This document shows positions 1 through 9,695 of a stretch of 64,000 nt of DNA, one piece after another. A model generated the notes under the pieces. It had not been told where the DNA came from, did not search any database, and saw only the letters and a program-made list of their open reading frames with translations. The stretch comes from Blepharisma stoltei (taxonomy: Eukaryota > Ciliophora > Heterotrichea > Heterotrichida > Blepharismidae). How positions within the stretch are numbered: the first letter of the stretch is position 1; each line of letters opens with the position of its first letter. The position numbers were made by a program, and so were the translations under genes. The stretch spans positions 461,001-525,000 of the forward strand of contig CAJZBQ010000045.1 of NCBI GenBank assembly GCA_914767885.1, given 5' to 3'.

Positions 1-31
1 CCTCACTCATTCAAATTATTGAGTTTCATTT

Positions 32-664
32 TTAGTTACTTTTTAAGGTTAATCTCACAATATAAATCGGATTACTTTCAATTGTCTCTACTTCTAAGCC
101 TACTCTGGCAGCAACTTCGAAGAATAGCCTCTGCAGAGGGTTGAATCTGATTGTGTGATTGGCTAGGATTGAAAAGCCATGGGAATTTAAGGAAAGACTG
201 ATAGTTCTAAGGAGAGGGTGGATGAAATCTTTGTCATAGCTGAGTTAAAATTACATCACGTCACTGCCTAAGATTACGTCGAAGCTTCCTGCGGATTCTC
301 CTCATAAAAAGTGTGAGCTTCTGGCATTTAAGGAGTTTGCTTCGATATTTTCTTGAATCAAATCAACTGACTAAATGGAATGTACTTCTGTGTTTCCGTC
401 TGTTATAAGAACTGTGGAGCCTGGAAAAGTTTTGGCAGTGAAAAGGCCAACTAATCCTGTGCCTGCTCCGAGCTCGAGAATTGATGATGTGGGAGGTATT
501 AAAGTTGGGATTAGTGAGCATAGCTTTTCAGCTGATGGTCATAGAGTTAGATGCATTTCTGTGTCAAGCTGGCCAGAGTCTCTTGGCTTTAATTTTAATT
601 TCAAGCCCATAACAAGCTCTTCTTCATACTGTATTTCTGAAGCAAACAATGAGCCAATATCCAT
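32..664 (-). CDS. METTL21/FAM86-type protein methyltransferase
   Basis: Predicted SAM-dependent class I methyltransferase, probably modifying lysine in a protein substrate. About 200 aa after removal of two 15-nt introns at 371-385 and 240-254, both GT...AG on the minus strand. Motif I reads ILELGAGTGLVGL, followed by an acidic loop (ITDGN) and ILGSDV, as expected for the METTL21/FAM86 group; a small C-terminal part ends VRLTLKSN. The start is the ATG at 664, with an in-frame TAA just upstream. One in-frame TGA encodes Trp (LTLWPSAEKL). The gene is divergent from LRRC9, with about 290 bp between starts. No insertion is seen in it. The exact substrate cannot be told; the methyltransferase fold is clear, the subfamily less so. 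Confidence 0.75.
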
Positions 665-954
665 CTTAATTTGCTTAAATTTTTATCTGCACTTGAATGT
701 CATATATTGCTAAATTTGCTCAAAAGATATTATTGCAGATATCTATTTAAAAGCGCCACATAATGGAGACTTTATATTTAAATTATTTTTTTTTGAATTC
801 TTATTTTGCATCTTTTTTTGAAATGAAAACATTCTATAAATGCTTTAGTCTCTCTTTATTTACTTTCTTGCTACTATTTATTATTAAATGCATTTCTTTC
901 AAAATTTTCCTAGTTTCGTTGTTTGAAATCCGATATCTTTAATTCCTAATAAAC

Positions 955-3900
955 ATGGAAAACGAAAAGAAAGCCACAAAGGTAACCATGACTGAAGAAG
1001 AATTTCTGAATAATCTTGTAAATATAACATAGACTCACTGGGCAGGATTCACTCCAGAAGAAATCGCAGATAAATTATCAATCTCAAGATTAGAAGTTTG
1101 TTTGGAATCCCTCGATACCATGCACTACATAAGCTCGTTTGAAAACCTCAAAAGCCTAACTTTGGTCGCCTTAAACATCGAAAGAATAGAAGGGCTAAAC
1201 CGTATGGTTTCTCTAGAAGAAATTTGGCTGAATCAGAACCATTACATTACATTACATTAGGACTTATAAGTTTTAACGTCCATTACGGGGTAGACTTTCT
1301 CCCAGGTCTGCCGCTTACCTTTCGCCGCATCGGGCCTACAAGTTGCTGGGACAACTCGCTTCGATCACCAGGGTGCGCCTAGGGCAAACGTCACCGGCTT
1401 CGACGGTTCATGAGTGAGCTACTTGCTTGTGGACATGGGATACTTTTTCGAAAACCCAAAACATGGATTTTCTGGTCAGCTCTCGGCAAAAAGGAAAAAC
1501 AGGTAGCCCGAGACGTAACGCCCGGCTTCACGCTAGGGAGTTGCCCGATTGGTCCTAAGGACTTTGCTGAGCTTCCCCTTTCCAACTTCCGTGCTCTCCT
1601 TCCCCATGAGGAAAAAAACATTCCTGAAAGTAGACTTGGGCCAGGCTCTGAACATAACCAGAATTGCTTACCTAGCATTGTCGTCCATCTCTGAAATGGC
1701 AAAACCTTGACGGATATAACTAAAATATGAGTCGAGGCTGCATGGCTGGGAGGCCATGCCCAGACGAAGACGCCTTATTTTAATTTATGGCTGAATCAGA
1801 ACCAAATTAGCAAAATTGAAGGGTTTGAGTTCAATGTAAATTTGAAAAGGATGTTTCTATCAAACAATAATATAGAAATAATCGAAGGACTTGATAACTT
1901 GGAAAATCTTGAAGTCCTTTGGCTAAATGAAAATAAAATACAAAATCTTCAAGGACTGGGAAGCTTGAAAAATCTGCAACAGCTGTGAATAGGGCAAAAC
2001 CAGATTGCAAAAATTGGGTCTGATTTGTCACAGCTGAGGAAACTGGAAGACCTGAATATTGCAGGAAATTGTATTGGGAGCTTTAAAGAAGTCCTCTGTT
2101 TAACTTCATTGCCAGCATTGACGATCCTTGCTTTAAATGACCCTCATTTCAACGAAAACCCAGTATGCAATTTATGCAATTACCAAACATATATGATTTT
2201 TCAGCTCCCTCAGCTAAAAAAACTTGACACCTTCTTGATATCAGAAGAAGCCCAAAACTACGCTGAAGCTACTTTCATGAAGAAAAAGATGTACTACAAT
2301 ATGAGAATCAAAACCATCAAGAGGACTTGCTCAAATATTAAGCTTGCCCTTATCGGTTCCATGCTAAATGACAGTGCATTTTTAATAGTGTACATTTATC
2401 GAAGTACATTGGTTGAAAATTTTAAAATAGTGTGGCATTTTGCCAAATTTGAAGGTTTTTTATGTCTCACTATCAAAAAGTTTTAACCAATTTTCGACCA
2501 AATGCACACTATCAAAAGTTCACGATCATTGAACCTGTACCCCTTATCAAGCTTGTCCAAAAATTCCAAACACATGTATTTTCTCACATGGCTCCAATAG
2601 AAGAAGACTTGAATATGGCTGAGCGTGAACTTGACGAAAGAAAAAGTTCAAAACCTATAAGAAACGTATATACTTATGGAGAAGCCGAACTCCCAATAAA
2701 CCCACTTGATTCAGTAAATCAAGAAGAACTTAAAGAATTGTTAGAAAGAAAAGTAGCTAGACGAAAAGATGAATTAAGAGAAGCTAATAGTGACTTATTA
2801 ACAGTTGATAAAATCAGCAGAGCTCTGCACAGTAAAGCTGACTATATGTGCAAAGAAAATATTTCAAGACTAATCACAGAACTTGAAACAGGTGGAAACA
2901 TCAGGTTTGAAGAAGGTAAAACTACAGACAATTGGTATACAAGCTGCGTCGATTTAATGCTTTCTAGGTATCAAGGACCTCCTCAAATCAAAGTTACAAG
3001 AGTTACCAGAATTCATAACAGATATTTAAGAAACAGATTTGAAGAAAGGCTTGAGACTGTCGCAGATACAACTGAATCTGCTTATAAAAGGAACTTGGAG
3101 TATTTATTTTATGGAATTGATTCAAATGCGCCTAACGAGCTCAATAGAGTTATGGAAGAAGGTTTCAGAACTCCTGGGGAATACAAAGAGCTAGGTCTCC
3201 CTGCTTGTGTTCCTCTCGTAAACTCAGTGCATACAGCTGAACTGTCGAGATTGATGTGCGTTGACTCAGACCTTGACACTATTTACCGTCCTTCAGGTCA
3301 AATTCTTATTTGTAAAGTTTATATTGGAGACGGGGTAGAAGATACAAAAGTCCCTACTTATAAAGCTAGAATGACTGTGGCAGACGTTTGGGAACAATCA
3401 CCAATTTCGAAGCCAGAAAACAGTTGGGCCGCATATCGACAAAGAGATGACGACCCTAAAAATAAGATATGGTTTATTTTTGACAACCATATTGTCCTAC
3501 CGGAGTACCTTGTAGAATTTGAATATACTCATAGCGAATTATCAGCAGCTCCTGCTGAACTAGAGTGGCTAGAGATGAGCGAACTCGAAAAATCTGACTT
3601 GAATGCTTTTTCTGCTTCATTGACTGCTTTTATGGAACTATGCAACGACGATTCTGACACCTATTTTGAGCAGATCTCTCCTGATATACCTACACGATCA
3701 ACACTTGACGATATTAATGAAGAAATAATGCGTGCCATTTCTGGCGAACCATCTGCTTCAAAAATCACTTCACTGAATCTATCATTGAATAACATGATTT
3801 CTCTGCAAAACCTTGGATTTGCTTCTAATCTTGAACGGCTCTGCTTGAATTTTAATATGATTGAGTCTTTAGAGGATTTGAGGAATCTCAGGAATCTTTC

Positions 3901-6900
3901 TCATTTAGAGATCAGCCATAATAATATAAAATCTGTAGAATATGTGGGTTTCTTGAAAAATTTGGTGACTCTTGATATTTCGCATAATGTTATTGATGAT
4001 ATTCGGTGCTTGTTTAACTTTGAAAGTAATAAAAGACTTACAACTTTGGTTATGATCGGAAATGAGGTTTCTCTGCACTCTCGTTATAGACAAGTAGTTT
4101 TTATAAATGTACCTAGCCTGGCAGAGCTAGATTATGAACCTGTTTCAAGGGCAGAAAAAGAATTGTATAGCAATTCTAATCAAGCGATTAATATGGACGT
4201 TATCAGAGCCCATTATTTAACGGATTCAAGCTTTTTGCTGTCTGAGACCTCGCACTTTGAGACTTTGTCAACGAAGGCTTTGATGGATTGGGTTGCTTCA
4301 GCTGAAAATATTCGGTTGGACAGTGAAAAGTTGACATCACTGTCAGGAATAGAGCAATTCTCAAACTTGAGAAAGCTGTCATTGATTGGAAACATGATTC
4401 AAGAAATCAACTTTATTGATAGATGCCCACTGTTGGAAGAATTGAGCTTAGAAGACAATATGATTTCCAAAATTGGAAACCTTAATAGACTTATTTATTT
4501 GAAAAAACTCGATTTAGGAAGAAATTTCATAGCTCTCCCCTTAAGAAGTTTTTTTTAAAATATTTGATATAAAAATATATAAATACTTTTTGGATTCGCA
4601 AATTATTTTTAAAGAAAAATCTTATTCAATTTTATAAGTATAAAAATGCAATCTCCTTAAAATTTTATAAAATTAGTCAAAGATCTCATTTAATAAATAA
4701 TATTAAAATTTTTTTCAAGCATTTAAATGGGTCAGAGTAAGCTTAAACTTAAATTATAGATCTTGGCTTGCTCGCCTATTGGCAATGCAGTCGCCAAGAA
4801 TCTCCAGGGAGATTTATCCTCTTTGTGACGATGACAGGGAGAACTTGCTTGAGTTGGGATGATGATTCCGCTGGAAAATTGAGAGATCTTACTTACTTAG
4901 TTACATAGTTTTTAAGGTGTCTAGTGCCCACACCCCTTAATGAAAAAGGGTCAAAGCGACAACTAGTGACGTCACCAAGCCATCTTGGAATATGTGGTCA
5001 GCCCACACCCAAGCCTTCTATGAGGCTAGTCGCCAGATAAATCGCCGCACATCTCACCCGGCGCGTTGCCGTCGCTCGTCCAGACTCAGCTCCTGCGCGT
5101 GTTCCGCCTAAGGGTCATCCTCCCGTGGGGACGTGCTGAGAGGTAAAACTCCGAAATCTTGAGTGCACTGAGGAGTCGTGCCTTTGGTTATCCCCAAAGT
5201 TAAACGACTATTGCTGTGCAGAAGTTCTCGAGAGAAAACCCAACCCCATAAAAATAAAATTCCATGAGGGAGAGAAAATTGGCAGAGCCAATTTCTCTCG
5301 AACCGAATGCCATTTTATTTATGGAAAATTGAGAGATCAGAAACCACATTTCCTCTTATTCACCGTCTGATGCCATGGCACTTGTGAAGTGGAGCTCTAT
5401 ATCTTGCATCCTCCTTGCCTTGCCAGCTCCAGTGTTGTGCGGGAAGTCTATGAATTTCTGCAGCTTGCTACTTAGGTTGAAAGAAGGTTGTCCGCATAAA
5501 AATCCCAAAAAATGGAATTTCTGGACGACTATCGGCAAAAAGGAAAAATTTAGAGCCTGGGGCGTAGCTCCAGTTTCACGCAGGAAGTTACCCAAATGTC
5601 TAGGCGTTGCTTTTAGAAATACTTGGCTTTTCTTTTCAATTCTGAACCTATCTTTTCCCTCGACTGAAAACCAGGACTAGGTTTAGGCTCGAAACACTAC
5701 CAGATTTGATTTCCTAGAATCGCTGCCAATTTCTGGGAAAGCATTACCGGATATAAATAAAATGTGCTCGAGGCTGCATTGCTGGAGGCAATGCCTGGTC
5801 ATAGGCGCCATTTTATTTATGATTGAGAGTAAGCAGAGTAGAAGGACTAGAGAAGCTTGAGTGCCTAACTCAGTTATCTTTGGAAGACAACTTGATCAAT
5901 TCACTTGAAGGAGTTGAAGAGCTTCAAGGAATCATGGAACTCTATATTGGAAATAACCGAATCCAGTCTCTCAAAGACATATTACTATTGAGAGATCTTC
6001 CAAAACTGATAATCCTCGATGTATCTGGCAATCCTCTAGCAAAAGAGCAGAGTTCAAGGCTTTATATCATTTTTCACTTAAAAAAGCTGAAAGTTCTAGA
6101 TGGAATCGGAATTGAGCAAGCTGAGCAGTCTTATGCAAGAGATGAGTTTGGAGGAAGACTTTCTGAAGACTTATTAGAAAGCAGACTTGCAGGACTCAGA
6201 AAATCAGAAATCAGAAGCCTTGACCTTTCATCAGCCAAGCTCAGAGCTTTTGATGACATGTTTACAGGAGAAATCTTCCCATTGCTTATTGAAATAAACC
6301 TATCAGACAATCAAATTCAGACTTTAAGATGCTTTGGATTGATGCCTAATCTTATCAAGCTACAGCTCTCTAAGAACAAGCTAGAATCTTTGCATTCGAT
6401 TGATGGCAAAGGTCTCCAAGGGCTTCCCAATCTTGAAACTCTTGATGTCTCATTCAACCAGCTTCAGAACTTATCTGGGCTTCAAAACTGCAAGCTTCCA
6501 AACTTAAAAGTCTTAATTTGTGCCCATAATCGGATAGAAAGCATTGAATATTTAGACAACTTGACAAACTTAAGAGAATTGGATCTATGTGCCAACAATA
6601 TCAAGCAGATCGACCCAACATCGTTTCCATCTGCATTGTCTTTGCGATATTTAAGACTTGATGAGAATAAAATAAGAGTGATTTCTAACTTGAATGGGCT
6701 GGTCAAGCTTCAATGTCTTCAGCTTATTTCTAATAGAATCAGCGACTATATAGAACTAGAAAAATTAAGAGATCTACCGACTTTGATGGAATTGGCACTG
6801 TCTAATAACCCTATAACGAGAAAATTACCTTATAGAATAAGTGTGATCAAGAGGCTTCCTCAATTAATGTTCCTAGATGGTCAAGAAGTGCAAGCTGAGG

Positions 6901-7130
6901 AAAGAGAAAGAGGGGAAATGGTACAAGAAGTCAAACCTCCTCCTATGATTCATTTGGCTCCTCAGCCTGCCCAAAAGGTGCCAGTGAGGCTGACCTCTGT
7001 GAATGTTGAAGCTGTTTTTGGAAAAAATGACCCAAATCCTGCGAAACGGCCAATTTCAAGCGCTAACTTTGGGATTGGATTAGAAGATGCTAAATATTTA
7101 AGGTCTCTGCTTCCACGAGTGACATTCTAA
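955..7130 (+). CDS. LRRC9: LRRC9-like ciliary leucine-rich-repeat protein, interrupted by three insertions
   Basis: Large protein with an N-terminal LRR array, a central PARP-like/helical region (around LFYGIDSNAPNELNRV, TRIHNRYLRNRFEE) and a C-terminal LRR array, the layout of vertebrate LRRC9. LRRs follow the SDS22 pattern (LxxLxLxxNxI). One 15-nt intron lies at 1018-1032. Three insertions break the frame: a retroposon (1242-1787), a MITE (2351-2544) and a composite IES (4530-5829). With these out the coding length is 4104 nt, exactly 1368 codons. In-frame TGA is Trp (LQQLWIGQNQ). LRRC9 is a cilium-associated protein in other eukaryotes; its role here is inferred from that. The start is the ATG at 955 in an A-rich context. 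The retroposon has no TA in its target repeat, so its removal is the least certain step. Confidence 0.8.
1242..1787 (-). mobile_element. SINE-like retroposon R1 in LRRC9
   Basis: Insertion in the LRR coding sequence, flanked by a perfect 17-bp direct repeat (1225-1241 and 1788-1804, TGGCTGAATCAGAACCA). The left edge is a simple repeat (TTACA)n and the right edge resembles those of R2 and R3 (GCC-ATTTTATTTAT type, with a short hairpin), so the element is read on the minus strand with its tail at the left. GC content is clearly above the surroundings. No reverse transcriptase is visible. Removal of the element plus one repeat copy restores LNQNQISKIEG. Confidence 0.75.
2351..2544. mobile_element. 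MITE M1 (9-bp-TSD class) acting as IES in LRRC9
   Basis: Palindromic element of about 186 bp (2355-2540) with imperfect terminal inverted repeats beginning GGTTCCATG. It is flanked by an 8-9 bp duplication (CCCTTATC) that contains TA. It is related to M2 at 31369-31580 through shared internal motifs (AATAGTG, GTACA, CACTATCAAAA). TA-to-TA removal joins SNIKLALIKLVQKF in frame. Confidence 0.8.
4743..5825 (-). mobile_element. SINE-like retroposon R2, interrupted by R3
   Basis: Right end (5770-5822) matches R1 in sequence: a hairpin with GGCATTGCC-type arms followed by GCCATTTTATTTATG. The left tail is a simple repeat of TTAAAC units. The target duplication is at least 9 bp (AGAGTAAGC). An internal stretch near 5500-5590 is similar to R1 near 1440-1550. 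The element contains R3 at 4889-5322. Confidence 0.7.
4889..5322 (-). mobile_element. SINE-like retroposon R3 nested in R2
   Basis: Flanked by a perfect 16-bp duplication (GGAAAATTGAGAGATC, 4873-4888 and 5323-5338). The left tail is TTAC repeats; the right end is GCCATTTTATTTATG as in R2, preceded by a longer hairpin with GAGAGAAA arms. Length 434 bp. Confidence 0.8.
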
Positions 7131-7838
7131 CAGCTTCTAATTAGACTGTGCTGTGGCCTAAGCGAATTAGGTGGACCTCCAGTAGTACCTCTGACCCGTG
7201 CCAAAAACTCTGGTTAATTGGTATTGGCTACCCTATTGGGTCCGCAGACTATTGCTGAGCATCACTATTTATAACTTAGTTCCTTCGCCTCTATACGTCA
7301 GCCCCTGCCTCGTTCTTCTGGCCAGATCAGTCTATTTAATGGACACTTTACTGAGGTACCGCTTCGTATCATCTAATTTCCCTCTCTTATCTCACGTCAT
7401 CCTGGAAATACTCAACCGCGATTCGGGGCAAACTGCAGTCGCAGCTTGTGCATAAGTGCCTTGCTCTATTTCGGGCACCCATGGCTTGGTGCTGCTGTTG
7501 GGAAAAAAGAAGTCTAAAGTAAACTACTCATCGTGCCAGGCCACAAAACAGCGGATTTGTGCCTTAGTCCCTCTCTTTTGGATGCCAGATGCTGCTGGTC
7601 TAACTCATGGCTCCAAAACCATGTCCTGATATGCATAGATAACCATCTCTGAGAGGACAGTCGAACGTCATAAGCCATTTTAGTATACTCTACCTTTGGG
7701 ATACTTGGAGTTACACCTATCAACTCCCACCTCAAATCAAAGAACCAAAAGCAAAAGAAGTAACATAAAAGATTTACTATTAAATTCAACTGTTTTAATT
7801 AATTCTATAGATGCATTATTTAGCTTGGTTTAGAAATT
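7131..7838. other. Intergenic stretch with retroposon-like DNA
   Basis: Between LRRC9 and the NBR1-like gene. About 7150-7740 is markedly richer in GC than the neighbouring spacer and resembles the retroposons in composition, but I could not find a target-site duplication or a tail, and no coding potential stands out. The last 90 bp are ordinary AT-rich leader. Confidence 0.4.
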
Positions 7839-9676
7839 ATGGGTTATGCAATAGAGAGATTTGTTGATCCTGTTAATCCTGAATTATTCTGCTCAATGTG
7901 CAGAGAAGTTCTAAAAGATCCCTTAGAGTGCTCATCATGCCAATCGAGTTTCTGTGCCTCTTGTACAGAAGAATGAAAGAAGAAAAATTCAGTCTGCCCT
8001 AATTCATGCAACCTTAATTTTCAAAGAGCACATAAGTTTTTGAGACAAGTTTTAGGACTGCTTAAACTCAAATGTAAAAATTCAGAAGCTGGATGCCAAA
8101 TAGTAACAACTTTAGATTTAATTAGCAAGCATGAGGCTCTGGAATGTCCTTATACTCTTGTTCAATGTAAATATCCAGGATGCAATGCTCAGTTTTTCAG
8201 AAGTGAAGCAGAAAATCATGATAAGACTTGTGAACAAAAAATTATCACTTGTAATGAATGTGGAGAAGAGTTTTCTTATAAAATCGCAGAACAGCATTCT
8301 TGTATCCATGTGATGGTGCAAGTGGTTCAAGATATCAAGCTCCTTTCAACTCAGAGTACTAACCTCCTCTTAGTTAACAATTATAATGTTGTAAAAAAAT
8401 TATAGAAACATTTAAACAAATATTTTAAAAGAAAAAATAAATTTAATTTATAAACATATATTTTATGATAAGATATCTATATTTTAATTTATTAGCTAAA
8501 GTAATAATTAATTATATCAAAAATGTTTTATTTAATAATCATATTAAAAAAGGTTTTCTCTCTTGATAAAGGAGAGGAATAAGATGATCAAAGAACTGCA
8601 AAAATCTGATCTATAATAATAAAATTACGTATTACCAGTGGTTGTCTCAGACAGCCCTTCCTCCTCGCGACATTATTATTAGGGTTCAATTTTCTACGTG
8701 GACCTTTATCGACAGTGCCAATATGGAATTACCGCATAGAGTCGCTCACACTGGCTCAAGGAAGAAAGGAGACAAATGTTTTTTGCCGCTTGGCACACCC
8801 AAGAAGGATGACCTTTAGGAGAGGCCAATGCGGCCGGTAAAGAGCTTTCTTGTCCTTTGGTCGTCTTCTGGAATGCTTTACTAGGCAAAATAGCTGTTGA
8901 CTCACCATGGTAGGGCTCTCATCCTGTTGAAGAAGGGGTACGTATAAAATCTAACTAAATCAGTAATTAGCAAGAATCTGACCTAATCACTAAAAAAAAT
9001 TGAAAATTGCGACATGAAAATGTTCGATGCAATGCCTGCCAAAAAGATCCAATAGAAGGAACAAGAAATACTTGCCTTGAATGCCCAGATTTTAATTTAT
9101 GCAGCACTTGCAAGGCAGAATCCAAGCATGACCATCGTTTTATTCAACTATCAGAGAACGGAAAGCATGAATACGTAACATGCGATGGATGTTTTGCAAG
9201 CCCAATTCCTGGGATCAGATGAAAATGCAAAGTTTGTGACAACTTTGGTAAGCATTATTTAGATTTTTGCCATAGGTGCAAATTTGGAGCTCCACACCCA
9301 AATCATGAGTTTTTAGCTCTGGCACCTTATTTTGTTGATGCTATTCCGCTACCTCCAGATAAGCTCGGATATAGGCCAGGTGAGATATTTTCACGAAAAT
9401 GGACAGTTTTTAACAATGGAGTGGAAACTATTAAAAACATGACATTTATCTGCATACATGGAGAAACCTGCAGTAAACCACTAATTAGCTGAAAACCGTG
9501 AACTTAGCTTTGGGAACGTCGAAATCCCTGCAAAGCAGTCAAGAGTTTTAAAAGTGGATCAAAAAATCACACTCGAAATCCCTGGAATCTATACAAGTTT
9601 ATGAAGACTGGCGACTTCTGATAGATTATCAACTTTTGGGCCCGATTTCATAATTCAGCTATCAATCGTCAATTAA
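7839..9676 (+). CDS. RING-TRAF-ZZ-FW domain protein (NBR1/ILRUN-like)
   Basis: About 409 aa after removal of an IES (8360-8579), a retroposon (8612-8983) and a 16-nt intron (9473-9488); the spliced length is exactly 410 codons. Order: RING-type finger (CSMC, CSSC, CASC, CPNSC; residues about 15-55), TRAF-type zinc fingers (CPYTLVQCKYPGCNAQF, CNECGEEF), two ZZ fingers (CNACQKDPIEGTRNTCLEC; CDGCFASPIPGIRWKC) and an FW/NBR1 four-Trp domain (FSRKWTVFNNG ... GIYTSLWRL ... FGPDFIIQLSIVN). ZZ+FW is the signature of NBR1-type selective autophagy receptors and ILRUN; an N-terminal RING-TRAF part suggests ubiquitin ligation or binding in addition. TGA is Trp at several sites. Ends 19 bp from the convergent MORN gene. 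Confidence 0.75.
8360..8579. mobile_element. IES with CTCC-type ends in the NBR1-like gene
   Basis: AT-rich, 220 bp, with inverted ends TAACCTCCTC and GAGGAATAA, i.e. a TAA target repeat plus degenerate CTCC/GAGG termini. TA-to-TA removal joins STQSTKMIKELQ in frame. It looks like a decayed member of the CTCCCC class. Confidence 0.75.
8612..8983. mobile_element. Retroposon R4 in the NBR1-like gene
   Basis: Element at 8614-8970 between direct repeats 8599-8613 and 8971-8985, 15 bp with two transitions. One edge is an ATA-rich tail (ATAATAATAAAATT). The target repeat holds TA (8612, 8984); excision between these gives QKSDLITKKNWKL in frame. GC content is above the host gene. Confidence 0.7.
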
Positions 9677-9695
9677 TCTGGAAACAAAAATACAT

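Larger units (their letters stand above)
4530..5829. mobile_element. Composite TA-bounded IES in LRRC9 containing two nested retroposons
   Basis: An older AT-rich IES of about 208 bp (TAGCTCTCCCC at the left, GTCAGAGTA at 4731-4739 on the right) was enlarged by retroposon R2, whose 9-bp target copy (AGAGTAAGC, 4734-4742 and 5826-5834) overlaps the right boundary. R3 is nested in R2. Excision between TA 4530 and TA 5830 gives GRNFISRVEGLEKL, a proper LRR junction. Confidence 0.8.

Noticed and set aside
1391-1702. Overlapping ORFs on both strands within retroposon R1, similar to ORFs within R2 (5356-5680)
   Set aside because: The two elements share nucleotide similarity here, so both strands look conserved. 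No reverse transcriptase, endonuclease or zinc knuckle is seen, and the frames do not extend over the element.
955-7130. Reading the interrupted genes as pseudogenes
   Set aside because: Nearly all interruptions resolve to exact, frame-keeping TA-to-TA or repeat-to-repeat excisions, and flanking coding sequence shows no other decay.
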